From Neospora caninum Liverpool (Eukaryota; Apicomplexa; Conoidasida; Eucoccidiorida; Sarcocystidae): DNA of 64,000 nucleotides. The notes below the pieces were generated by a model, which was given only the letters and a program-made list of their open reading frames with translations, searched no databases and was not told the origin of the DNA. Location: positions 434,001-498,000 of the forward strand of contig NC_018396.1 of assembly GCF_000208865.1 (NCBI RefSeq), read 5' to 3'. The first letter of the stretch is position 1. Each line of letters starts with the position of its first letter. The translations under genes and the position numbers were made by a program. This document shows, one piece after another, positions 1-12,600 of this stretch.

Positions 1-2930
1 CTGCTTGCCTCTTGCCGCACCAGGCGGTGTTCGTCTCCAGGTGACACGGCGGCACGGCGGGACGGAGGCGCCTGGGACACCGACAACCCGCGCGCTGCCA
101 CAGAGAGATTAAGGCGGGGAGGTGTTCTGAGTCTGAGGACGTATGCGGCTGTGGAGGCGTTGCGATGGGCGGCGCGTTTAGGTGACCTGTCGCGAGACGA
201 AAAGGAGACGCCAGCGGAGCTGGTCAGGCTCGATGCACCAGAGCAAGGCGTCGCACGTGGAGAGGGGGGGAGGGACACGTGGATAGATGCGCTTTTAGTG
301 GACATTCGGGAGGACCTGTGGCCTGTCGCCATTTTATCATCGCTCCCCCTTCAGGCGGTGCGCCGCAGTCCGCGGTAGCAGAAAGAAGGGATCGTCGCTT
401 ACTGTGCAGTGGAGACGCGTAGGAGTTGTTCCGGTTACACATGAATGCCTTACGGTGGCGACCGCCTGGTGGACAGCGAACCATTTCCTTGCACAGACCC
501 GCGGGAATGCAACGATCGAGACTGTAAATCAATATGCGTGCGTGATATGATCCTAATGTGCAGGCAGCACCTGATGCGAGATGCTTGCTGGAAGTTGCTG
601 CTAGCTTTTCTCAATTAGAGCATCTGGGAGATTTGCGTGTTTTTCGTTCTCCAGCCGAAGCTCCGTCGAGAGTGACGATTGACGATCGGCTTCGCGATGG
701 CAGGGACGTCGTAGCTACTTATGGAGGAACAAACTATCGGAGCCAAACCGGACACAGAAAAGGACGAGACTTGCTCAGTTGCACTCCACAAAAAGAAGCG
801 TTAGTGCGCCGCTCGAATGCCAGTACCCGGTCCCCTCTCAGGTAAACCATCACCATTCGGAAATGATAACGCAAACGTGTCTGTATCGACCGCGACAAGC
901 ATCTCTCCAGCTAATGAACCGCTGAAGCGTGGAGCAAAGATTCGGTGTTTATCGAGGTTTCGCGAGAGGATTTGCTCGAATCCTCAGACGAAAACATCAG
1001 GCCAGCGTTCCCGACGTTCCGTCACTGTACCGGTTAGAGCGTAAGGCCGTAAGGTCGCTGGTTCTTTCCGAGCCAGTCAACGGGAGTGTCGCTTTCCCAG
1101 AACGAAACACATCTGTAGTCATCTCGTTGTCGTCGTGGCCTGTAACTCGCAGTTCCGTTGGGCCAGATGCATGCTGTTGACATACGAGTGTATCCTCGGT
1201 ATGTTATCAGCATGTGTCACTCTGTTAATCTTTAACAGAGACGTCCAGCATTCGTACTCTCCACCCAGTCCTGTTTCCATGCGGGAAGAAGCAGCTAGAC
1301 GACACCCCGTCCGATCAAGTTCCCTAGCGATATCCGTCCCAAATACAACCAGTTGAGAGGCCGCCATGAACACAAATATCTCGCTTTGATCTACTGCATC
1401 TACGCTCAGTACCTGTGTTGTTGTGGGTAAGCTCATACGGAAAGAGAACGCATCTGGTGCGCCACCAAAGCACCAGTTTGCAAGGAAAGGCGACCAGTGT
1501 GAACCGTCATTATTCCAATGGGCTTCCGATGAAGAAGTGTACGTCCAGAGTTTTAGGTGTTGGGGGTGTCAACGGACCACATAGCAAACCGCGACATCGT
1601 AGCTATTCAGCTGGGTCTTCTGATGGAAGAGGCAGTTGGGTTGGTTTCCGCCGCCCTTCGTCGTCCATTTACATCCCCAAGCTAGAAACAAGCAGCCAAC
1701 TTCCCGTTTCGTTTTCTCCCTCCAGATCCTGACAAGTCACACGGCTTCACGCTACGACACCTCTACTTCCTTGGGCTGGCACAAGAGGCGTTGTAGACGA
1801 CGAGAGGAGAGCCCACAGGATTCTCTCGCGGTATACATTTACGGTTGAAGCTCCGACACGTGAGCAAAGCGAACTAGCCGGATTCCTCGGCAACATGTGT
1901 AGAGCAACCGGGAAAAAGCACGCGTGACGACTCAACTCTCAAACCACCACAGCAGGAATCCTTGCGTGGCGGCGATGTAAGCCTTGTTCTGTCGGGATTT
2001 GCCTTTCGCACTTTTTTTTTTTGCGAATTCTCTTGTCGAGCGAACGGTCTGCCGCAGGCGGTGAGTTGTGACTCGCACACAAGAACACCGCAAGCAGGGG
2101 GGAAGAGAGTCGGAACACGACATCCCATCATGGCAGGTTTTCTGCCTGTTCCTAGATTTGCCGAATCCCTTTTTTCGACAGAGTTCACACAGGCGCTTGG
2201 AACGTCGGCTGGGACTTTTTACGGGACCAGCACGGCGTCTGGTGCCCACCGTGTGTGTAAATCCCGTACCTGTTCGTACATTAGCCGGGGAGATTGTTTA
2301 CGAGGCCTGCATGGCTGATATGCGCTCGTTTACACGGGTGTCATGCATGCATCAAAGGGTAAAAGGAAGATCCCCGCTCCACTTCTCCTTTAACTCTGTG
2401 CGCCTCGGCCAGTGGAGGAGAGAAGGTTCCGGAGTTCCATGTTCCCCTCGTGCTGTGCACCTGGCCTCTCGAAGAAGAAAAGCGCGTCGGAGCTGCGAGC
2501 TCTGTTCTCGACTCTGTTGTGCTATACAGGATGTGGCGACGGGAAATTGGAGACAAAGCCGGGTTTGCCGTGTGCAAAAGACATTAGGCTCCTTTTCTTG
2601 ACCTCGAGGTCGCCGTGTCACTTTCTCTTCTTTGTTCTTTCGTGTCTCTCACCTTTTTCTTCGAGAAAAACCCGTTCATAAGAGGTAGTTGCCATCTAAG
2701 CGGCTACTCCGGCAGTCAGCACTGGCAGACGAGAGGAAAACAACCGCAATCATTCCATTTATCAAAATTTTCGCGTGACTTTCCGTAATTTCCTGGCAGC
2801 GGGCCTCGTGTCTCTAAGCACGCCGACCCCTTGTCCTAAAGTCTCTGTGTTCTCCCTCGTCTTCATCCATCGTCGTCCTCTTCTTTACCGTCTTCCTTAC
2901 CAGCTTTTTCTTCGACACACCGTCTCTCGG

Positions 2931-2937
2931 AGGGTTT
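2931..2937 (-). promoter_or_regulatory. WGAGACG heptamer upstream of RFTS-like gene
   Basis: Reads CGTCTCT on the plus strand, AGAGACG on the minus. This heptamer is a known cis-element of Toxoplasma promoters and is reported to work in both orientations. It lies about 690 bases before the ATG at 3621. A second copy is at 3212-3218. A role here is inferred from position only. Confidence 0.4.
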
Positions 2938-3211
2938 CGCGATGTCTTGGGGGCCTCCAGTAGTGCTCAACTGTTGAACTGGCCCAGTTGCTCACCCCGG
3001 CCGCGTCGGTGCCTCGTCGCACGAGATGTGCCGTTGTTGCTGTTACCATCGCGTTTCTTGAACTGCTCTGGAGCTTTTCTTTGATACACGCACTCAAATT
3101 TCGCCCTTCGCTGGCTGCATCGGGCCGTTCGAACGGCCGCATGCAGTCGTGTCATTTCCGTCACTCATTGTTGACTTACCGGCTTCTCGCGGATCCACCC
3201 TCGTGTTGAAG

Positions 3212-3218
3212 CGTCTCT
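3212..3218 (-). promoter_or_regulatory. WGAGACG heptamer upstream of RFTS-like gene
   Basis: CGTCTCT on the plus strand, about 400 bases before the ATG at 3621. With the copy at 2931-2937 it makes a pair spaced 281 bases apart, a plausible promoter-proximal arrangement. Confidence 0.45.
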
Positions 3219-3620
3219 GTCTATTCCTCGGCTCCAATTGTGCATGCTACCCCAGGGTTCATTGCTTGTCATCGCCAGTGTGCGTTCTTGGCGCGCGAGT
3301 GTCTCTTTGTCAAGGCTCTCTGGCGACGGCCTTGCGCACAGACACCCCAAAAAGGCAGTTTCGGGGGGATGAAGACTGACGCGAGAGGCGTCAGCCGTGG
3401 AGGCGGAAGCAAGCGGAACGTCGGCGAGAGGTAGAAGTTGCGGAAGTGCCTTCAATCCCACTCGCGGCAAAACCGTGCATCTGCCTGTCACACTTGAAGT
3501 TTTTGCACCAGTGGCGTCGTGGGTCAGGGCGCTGCTTTTCACCGCACCTGAGTGAGTGCTGACACGTTTTCCTGCCGTGTGAATTTTTCGGTTTTCTGAT
3601 TTCGGGCTCTCGGCGGCGAC

Positions 3621-6600
3621 ATGGAGGATCCTGGCGGCGCGCCAGCCGGCCGGTATTCTGCTGTGAGCGGGGACGTGGAGAAGGCGAGTCTGCGGTCGCC
3701 GACGGGAGTCTTGGGCGAGGAGCAGAATAATGGATTCAGTCTTCGGGGGGGCGTTCCCGATCTCCAAGTCTCGCCTCCTGTCCTCCCGTCGCTGCCTTCG
3801 TCGGGCCCTCCGTCCCTGTTAGGCCGGTCCACGGCGATGGACGCTGAAGAGGCACACAGGAGCGGAGATGAGGCTTCTTTTGCGTATGCCTCCGCAAGCC
3901 ACAGACCGGAATCCCCCGCCTCTCCGGTGGAGGACGACGACCGGGACACGCCGTGTTCCCCGCCGCAGCAGACGACCTCGCCACAGACTTCCTTCTCTCC
4001 TCTCGTCTCCGAAGTCGCTGGAGACGCCCTGCCTCCGGCTGCCTCTCTGCGCCAGACTCCAGGCACGCTTACTCGCGGCATGTCCTCCCGGAGCTCGTCG
4101 GCAGGGTGGCGCGCCTCGCCTGGTCCCGTGCCTTCCTCGACGCCTCCTTCGCCGGCGAGTTCCCGGAGCGGCAGCTCTCCAGGAGGCCGTGTGTCTTCGC
4201 CTGTCTCCTCGGCGCCCCTGGGCCCCGCGGCCTCCCAGCCTGCTGCGCCCGGAAGGCCTGCCGAGGCGAGTCGACCGCGGAGCCGCGGAGACAGCCACAC
4301 ATCCGGCGCCTTCGATAAGTCTGGCGAGTCGTTCCACGGCGCGGGACGCGGCGGTTCTGCCTGTTTGGAGAGAGGCGCGTACGACCGCGAGGGAGACCCA
4401 GCCGGCAGTCTCCTCGCCCACTCGCCGTTCTTCTCGCCTCTGCAGAGCGCAGGGGGCTCGGCGTCGGCTGGAGCAACTGGAAGCAATCGGCCGCAACACC
4501 CCTTGGTGCATGCGTCGACGCCGTCCTGGGTCAAGTACGGAGAAGAACATTACCCCGAGGAGGCAGTCCCGATTGAGTACCAGTGGATCGAAGACGACGG
4601 GACGTGCTGCTGCTATGTCACCGACTTTTTGCTCTACAACAAGAAAGGCGAGCGCCTCCTGCAAGTCGAAACTCTGGTAAGTCGGTTCCCGTAAAACGTG
4701 CACAGCCGGAAGACAGAAGCAAGACAGAGGCGAGAAGAGAGGCGGGAAATGGATCGGCAAGAAGATGAAACCCAGCAGAGAAGGAAAGACGGACGGTCCT
4801 GTTTCCACCCCGTTTATGCTTCCAAGTACGCAGCGGGCCAACGAGGTGCACAGAACGATCTCCGCCCGCACAAGGACGCGTGCGCAGAGATGGCGCCGGC
4901 TCGTGCCTCGTGTTTTCGGCGTGTCCGTCGCTATGGCCTGTGTCCGCCGCCTTCTGCTTTTTCCCTGGCGCGTTTTCGCCCCGACGTTTCCTCTTCTTCA
5001 CCTCCGTTTCTGCTCCTCGTTTTCCGCACTCTCCCGACGTCTTCTGTCTGGTTTCCGGGGTTTCGCTGCGGCGCCCCGGCTACAGCTTCACGTTCCTCCG
5101 TTTCTTCCTTTTCTGCATGGTGTTTCTCAGGACCAAGATGAGTTAGCAGATGTGGCGCTCTACGGGAAGCTCGTCCACGTCGCCCTGGTGCATCCCCCCG
5201 AAGCGCTCGAAGCGCGAAAACACCCGACCGCGTGCCAGGTGTATCCGCACCTTTTGCAGCAGCGACGGAGACAGAACTCGTTGCGGGGCCGCAAGCACCA
5301 GGCGACGGAGGACGAGAGTGTGTCGCAGCAGGTGTCGCCGCGGGCTGCTGCCTCCGTGTTGCCTAAGGAGGGGGACAAGGACAAACAGGGCCGGGAGGGA
5401 GACAGTGGTGCGTGGAGATCCGAGGGCGACTCAGCAACTTCCTACTCGTCTCAAAGGGAGGACGGTGACAAGAAGGAAGAGAAGCTGCTGGGGGACGGCG
5501 AGAAGGAGGTCGGCGGTAGCGGCGCGGCGACGCCGTCGTTGGGAACAGGGAGAAAAGTTTTACGAAAGCGCGGAGGAATGCTCCACCATCCGTGCATCAC
5601 GCCGAAGATTCCAAGACCCTTCCGAACGTTTCCAGTCCGGGTTGACTTGACGGAATGGTAAGGATATCAAACGGGCCCCCCTTGGTCTCTGTCGCGTCTG
5701 TGCCTCCGCTCTCGCGTAGGTGTCCGTGTGATTTTGAGCTTTTTGTCGTGGCAGCCTTCCGCTCGCGTACTCGGCATGCTTCTGTTTCCGTGTGAGTCTC
5801 TCAAGCGGGTTAAGAAGTGTCTCTTGTCACCCCCTCGAGTCTCTTCCGTCTCGTCTCCCAGACCGTGTGGACCGGCTAAGAAACGCTTGGTGAGCGCTCA
5901 AAGGCGAACTCGAGGTGCACACCCGGTCCTTGTTCAAAAGTGCAATTGGTGTCCACCTTCCCTCTTGCTCTTTTGCGACTTCGTCTCGCGCATGCCCCCT
6001 CTCTGCGTGGCGTTTTCTGTGTTTTCCTCTCCCCTAATCTCTCTGTTCGCTTTCCGCTTCCTGCTCTGTCCACTTCCGTCTCCGGGTCTCCCGCGTTTCG
6101 GCTCGGCGTCCATCTCGGCGTCTGTGTCGTTCCCTCTCTCCCTGCTGTCCCTCCACAGGATGATCGACTACGGAAAGTCGGCTAGCCAGACGCCGTACGT
6201 GTGGCTAGTCTCCTCGCTGAATCGGTACTATCGCTTGGAGAAGCCAGCGGGCCGGTACGCGCCGGTGCTTCAGTCTCTCAAGTACAAGTTTGAGGTTGCC
6301 TCGAGGGTGATTAAGCAGCTTTCCGTGAATCGGCTGTACCCGTACCAGGAGCTCGTAGACCACTTGACCGCAGATTCGCGGCTCAAGCAGGCCTTGGCGA
6401 AGAAGCCTGCGGGAAAGGGAGAAGACGAGAGTCAGAGGCGCTCGTTGACGGGAGGCAGCGGCGAGCTCGACAAGGGCGAGGCTGGAGCCGACCGGTCAGA
6501 CGCGGGGGCCCCGGGCCCAGGGGGCGAAGGCGACCGAAGCGGAGACGGGGCGTTGTCCCCGCAGCGCCAGTGGACACGCGAAGAGACCGCGGGGGAGGCC

Positions 6601-9600
6601 GACAAGGCGGGAGACGACGCCGAGGAAGACGAGAAGGAAGAGGGAGACTTCGCGCTGGGCAAAGGCGCGGGGCTGCAAGACTCGCCCCGGAAGAGCGGCG
6701 TTGCAGGTTCCGAAAACGAAGGGCTGGCGTCCCGCGATCCGGAAAGACTGAAGGATGGCGACCTGTCCGGGCCGTCGTCTGTCGCGGGAGACGAAGACGA
6801 CGACCGACCCGCAGGCGATCTGGCTTCCGGCCTCGCCACGTCGCCGTCCAGCAAACTGTCGGGGCACGGCGCTCACGCGTCGGCTGCCTCCAGCCTCCTC
6901 GGCAGCGACTTTGGGAACCTGATCCTTCCGCCGGGGCTCGGGTCCTCGTCCTCGTTGCCGTTGGATCCTTCCTCGCTGTTCACGTCTTCCAAGTTCATCT
7001 CCGCCCTTGCCATCAAGAAGAACAAGAATTGTCACCTCCTCTCGCTCTCGGATCCAGATGGGACGGGGGTGCGGACGCTTCCCGATGGCTCGCTGTCTCC
7101 AGAGAGTCCCTGGGGCGCGGCGCTGGCGGTCGAAGGCTGCACGGAGGAGTCGCTCATCGAGGTGTTCCCTTTTCTCGAGTCTCAGGTCGCCGCCTTTGAG
7201 GCGTCCACAGGGACGACAGGTCTCCTCGCGTCGCCGTTCATGAACGCCCTGCGAGCCCGCGTCTTCCGCTGGGTCGGCAAACTCGACGACGACAACGCGG
7301 TCGAAGAGGTGCCGCCTCTCCAGCAGACGACGACGCCGGAGATCGTGGGAGGCAGGACAGATGAGGGCGGGCTGCTGTCTCACCAGTCGGAAGAGGTGCT
7401 CGTCTCGCTGAACGCCTTCGCGTCCTCCTGCGCGGCAGACCGACCGTCCCTCTCGGGCGCGGCGTTCGCGCGCGGAGGCCCTGGCGACCGCGGCCAAGCA
7501 GGTTCAGGCTTCCTCGACTCGCCGGCCTTCGGGGACGCCTCCGGCTTCTTCGGCTCCACGGGCCCCAGAGGCGGCCGGCGCGGGCGCACGCGCGGGCGCG
7601 CGAGGGGCGACAGAGGCGAAGGCGGGCGGGGCCGCGGCCGGCGCTACGCCGGAAGAGACGCAGCCTTCTCCCGGTTCTTGGGCGACGACCGCGAGGGCGA
7701 CTTCTTCGCTGGAGACGAGGAGGGCCGGGGCCGCATGGACCCCGAGAAAGAGCGGCTGCTCAAGCGCGACGGAGACACCCAGGAGGAAGACGACGAAGCG
7801 CTCACGAACAAGACCTGCGACGGCGGGATGGACGACGGCCCCGGATTGTCCGAAGACGAAGAGGGAAGGAAACGCATCAAACGCGAAGAAGACGGAACCG
7901 ACCAGGCCGGGCCGTGGCCCAAAGGCGACGAAGGCCAAAGGAAGGAAGAGGAGGAAGAGGAAGACGAACTGTCGACGCTCCCGGAATGGGGAATCGAAGG
8001 CGACCCTGTCGATGTCAAAGATGAACTGGATCTCGAGGCGGAAGACCCGTTGGTACGTTGAGGACTCCACGGAGTAGAGGAACCCCTCCAAGCTACGATC
8101 CCCCCCCCCCCGCCCCATCTCTGCTTTCCTGTTTGCTCTCTCACGTTTTCTTCGGGATCTCGCCTCCGTAGTGCCAAGCTTTGATTGCACCTTCGTATTC
8201 TCTCTGTCTCCGTTTTTTTGCCGACTGCTGTCTCCGAACGCTGCGTGCTGTTGTCCGGGCCGGCCCTCGATCGCACGCCGTCCTGCGAAGCTCCTTTTGG
8301 CTTGCCCCTGTGGCAGAAAGGCGAGTTCAAGGGCGGCCTTCTGGGCGGCAGCGCGGGGCGTGGTGTGAGTGGCGTTCGTTTTCGCTGATCCGTCCGTCTC
8401 GACTGACAGGGTCGAGCGCCCGCAAGCGCATTTCTCTGTCTCTACTCGAGTCCCGACTCCGCGCCCATCGGGCGTGTTACGGTGTGAGGCCGCGGGGCTG
8501 CTCACCATAGGCTGAATAACCGCTCTTCCTGGCTGGTGTCTCTGTCTTTTCAGTACGCTCGCGTGCCGCTGCCGGGGGGCTCCTTCGCCCCGTACGACTT
8601 CCCAGAACTTCTCGAACTGCAAGATTTTTGTCGGGTGTTCCTGGAGATGCTTCAACTGCCAAGCTATCCCGTCGACACTCTCGAGGCGGCTCTCCTGCAG
8701 TCTGCTTCATGGTCGGTCGCCCAGGACTTCTCGGCGCGCGCGGCCTGGCCTCCGCAGCTGAAGGGGCAAGGCGTCCAGGGGATGAAGAGTGCGCGGAAGA
8801 AACGAAATCCGAACATTCCAGAAAACCCTCTTCCCTTCATTGCCGCGTCGACGTGTCTTGCGCCTGCGCCCGAGGCTTTCCAGTTTCTCTCTCCCTTCGC
8901 GGCGAAACACGAGGACGAATCGGCGTCTGTGTCTCGCCAGACCACGGAGGCGATTCGAACCGGCGCAGCGCTCCGCGACGCTGCCGCCGTTGCCCTTGCA
9001 GACGCTGCAAAGGCAGAAGAGCGAAGCAGCGGAGCCGACTCGGCGCACCTTGGAGAGCGCGATGCTGGCGAGAAAGTGGGCACCGAACACGCGAGGCAAG
9101 TGGAGACGAAGCGCGAGGAAGGGAGCGGGGATCCGGGAGGCGAAGAAGACGCGGGCGGACGCGAACAAGGCGTAAACGGGCACCCCCAGAGAGACGGCGA
9201 CACCAATAGAGAAGGAACGGGCAACAGGCCTGGAGAACACAACCAAACATCTGCCCCCGGGGGTGACGACTCGGTGGCTTCAGCGCTAGCCAGCAGTCCC
9301 GCGTCGTTGCGTCCTCCCGAGGGGCCATCAGTCTTTTCAGCTGCGTCCGTGAATCCGGCTCGGTTGCTCCTGTCCACCGTGTCTCCTCAAGTCCCCGCGT
9401 CCGTGTCGCCATCTTCCGGGCCGTGTGCGGTGTCTGGGTCTACACGACTGCACTCGTCTGCCTTCCCGGTGTTTCTCTCGGATGCGCTCTTTCTTCGGCT
9501 GCTACAGCTCGCGTTCCTGCACATCAGCGACGCCCTGTCGCGCCACAACAAGTCCGCGTCTTCCTCCACTGGAGAGTCGGTCAATCCAGCGCCTGACGCG

Positions 9601-12600
9601 CGCCCCGCCCAGCTGCCTTGCGTGCTGACGGCGGCCGGCAGCGCCTCCGCAGCCGGCCTCGGGGGGCCAAGTCCTGCGGCGGGGGCCTCGACGGGCCTTG
9701 GGGCTCCGGGGAGCGCAGAGACACCCGCGGCGGCGACGTGGCTCGGCTCAGCCCGCGGAGGCAACGCTGGCGCGCCTCAGGGACCGTTTGGGGTGGGCGC
9801 ACACAAGGGAGAAGGCGCGTCTGCTTTCTTCGGAAGGTGGACGGAACAGGTGGACGACGGGGAAGAAGGGAGTGGGAGAGGCGGGACGCTGCACGGTGGA
9901 GGTGAGGGGCATTTGGCCCTGGGGGGCTCGAGTCTCTGGGCGCCCTCGGGGCGAGACAGCGGGGGGATGAGCCTGGACGCGAAGGGCGATCGCACAGCCA
10001 CGAAGGCCGTCGTTGGAGTCGCGATGAAACACTTTTGGAGACACGCGGCGTTGGGGCCACGGCTGCGGCGGCTGGTGCCGCGGCACGCCGAGGAGGACGA
10101 GGAAGAGAGAGACGAGAGCCAAAAGGAAGCGGACGAGGAACACGAGGAGCGCGAAAGCGGAGGGAAGGCGAAGAAGGGAGGCCTCCGGAGAAAGGAGCTG
10201 GGCGGCGAAGGCGAGACGGCGGAGGGCGAGGCAGAAGACGCGACGACAGAAGAAGAGAGCCAAGGCAGGGAGACGGGGAGAGACGGGAAAAGAGGTCCTC
10301 GCCAGATTTCACCCGGCGCGGCTTCGCACAAAGACACGAACGAAGGAGACAGAGCCCCCAAGGTTCTTCACATGCTCAGCACCGCACCTCTCGATCTGCG
10401 GATGATGGACTTCTTGACATGGCCCCTAGTCCTGCAACGGATGCTCTTCGACTGTCTGTACACCCCGCGGCGGGTGGCGGTAAAGAAGCCACGGCGGCGG
10501 CCTGCCTCCAGATCTGAAGAGGAGGCTCGCGATACCTCGGATAAGAACTCGGGACAGGCCGCACAGGACGAGAAGCCGCTGGAGGGCGCCATGAAGGAGT
10601 GTGACGATGAAGACGAATCTCTGACAGAGGCGAAGCGAGAAGAGAAGGACGAGGAAGAGGCAGGCACGCCGCAAACGCCGCACACTCAGGAGCGCGAAAA
10701 AGGCATGGATCCAAACGACGTCTCTGTCGCATCTGCTGAAGAGGCAGAGAAGCTTGTTGCGGAGGCCGGCGAGGAGTCTGGTGGAAAGTGCGAGCCGGCC
10801 GCCTCTTGTCTTGCTTCCTCGCCTCGTGAATGCGATTTCCAGACGGCGAAAGGTGAAGACGGAGAAAAAGAGCCTGTCCAAGAAGAAGACGGAGACGCCC
10901 CAGCGTCTGCTCCTGCCCCCGGAGACCCCCCCCGTGGAAGCGGGAGACGGGACGGGGACTCAAACGGAGAAGATGGGGAGGGCGAGGAGAAGATAGCTGG
11001 TCGCATCGCGGCAGAGGGCGAGCAAGGCGAGCGCGAGGACGCCGCTGACAGCGCGAAGGAAGCGAAACGGCGACAGGGGGACGCGGGGGCAGAGACAGCC
11101 GGAGGAGAGGAGGCGGAGAACAAAGAAGCGGAAATGGCAGTGAGAGACGAAGCAGAGCCTAGGGAGGAGAACGGCGTTCGATCGGACGAGGAGGACGCGA
11201 ATGCCGAGGAACAAGGGGACGAGAACGGAGTCGACTCTTTCCAGGACGAAGATGCGACAAAGCCGCCGTTGCGCGCCACAACCCGGAGTCGAGACACAAA
11301 GAGGAAACGCGAGGTGGATGAAGACGACGGGGAAGGAGGAAAGGAGAAGGATGCCTCGCAAACAGGCGAGCAAGACGACGGCGCGTCGCCGGCAGATGGA
11401 GCCGAACTGAAGTCTGCGGGGGCGCGGAAGAAGACGCGTCGAGCGTCGAACGACGCCATGCTAGGAGACGACGAGGGCGAGAGCGCCAGCAAAGCCGGCA
11501 ATGGCGAGGAGGACGACGATGAAGAGGAAGCAGAAGAAGAAGTCGAACGCCTCGAGTGGCATTTGGATGACCAAAAAGCTGCACAGTGCGGCATTCTGCC
11601 ATCGCGGGCAGAAGCCATGGCCATCACCTTCCACGACATGCGGTAAGGAAAGGGAGGAGGCGCACAGTGAGGAACGCTTACACGCCACAATGGCTACAAA
11701 CACACGGGCATGCAGACAGGTCCACGAATCGCCGACGTTGGGTGCCTGATGCCGAGGACCTCCGGGCTCTTGCGCACCTGTTGATGGGACGTCCACATAG
11801 GTATATCTTTTTGCAAGCGCATATGCACGTACAGATGGAGCCCTTTGGAGCGTGAATTCGGAACCCGTGGAGTTCTGTGTGTATTGGCAAAAATGCACAA
11901 GGTGTTGCGTTTCCCGTCGCTGTGATTGTACACACACACATGCATGCATGGCGTGGACAGGGCTTGCATGCATGGCGTGGACAGGGCTTGCATGCACGCC
12001 GTCTGCACCCGTCGGTTTGTGGTTCCCTCCTCATTTGTCTTCCCTCTTTCCTGTACACGCTGGCGCTTCCGCTGTTCTTTCTCTTTCAGGACGCACAGCG
12101 AGGCAGATGTGACGCGCCGGCTGCAACTGCTTCAGTGGCTGATTGCATGCATTGCAAATGGTTGGATGGGGAAGTTCTTCTTGGACGCGAAAGTCGAGGC
12201 GCTCTTCCGCGCGCGAGCGAACACATTGAGGCTTCGCATGGCCTCCATGGGCGCCGCGCTGACAGGAGCCTGCAGGCCCCAGGCGGGCGCCGGGGCGACT
12301 GGCGGAGCGAAGGTGAGGCAGAGGAGACAGGAGGGCCCTAGAAGGGAGGGTGGAGCGCCGCAGGAGTCAAGAGGACACAGAAGAGAAAGAAGGGAAGGAA
12401 GGGAAGAAAGGGAAGAAAGGGAAGGAAAGCAGGGAAGGACAGAAGGGGAGGATGAACGAGGCCGGAGGCGCCAGAGCGGATATAGGCGGCAAAGCTCAAG
12501 ATGCGAGAGGGGGATAGACAGCGGACAGTCAACGCACCAGACGAGAACGAAGAAGGGGAGATGAGCAAGGAAGGCACGAGGGGAAACACAGAGAAAGCGG

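Larger units (their letters stand above)
1..3620. other. Upstream region of the RFTS-like gene; no gene seen
   Basis: No frame on either strand gives a family-like protein or an exon chain with consistent splice phases. The sequence is less GC-rich than the gene that follows and carries homopolymer T runs (around 2011-2022) and a TGCATGC motif near 2344. Two copies of the AGAGACG heptamer lie on the minus strand at 2931-2937 and 3212-3218, so the last 700 bases probably hold the promoter and 5' UTR. An in-frame TGA at 3597-3599, eight codons before the ATG, closes the frame upstream. The 3' end of a gene left of the window could be hidden here. Confidence 0.5.

Noticed and set aside
1..3620. 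tRNA or other small RNA gene
   Set aside because: No T-arm GGTTCRANYCC with a matching acceptor stem was found here or in the other spacers by eye.
3539..4534. 331-residue minus-strand frame
   Set aside because: Antisense shadow of RFTS exon 1 in GC-rich low-complexity DNA, with no family features.
6496..8655. Minus-strand frames of 333 and 383 residues
   Set aside because: Antisense to RFTS exons 3 and 4, one crossing an intron; composition bias explains the open frame.
10686..11690. 334-residue Ser-rich minus-strand frame
   Set aside because: It is the complement of the acidic Glu/Asp repeat region of RFTS exon 4, which yields Ser/Phe/Pro codons antisense.
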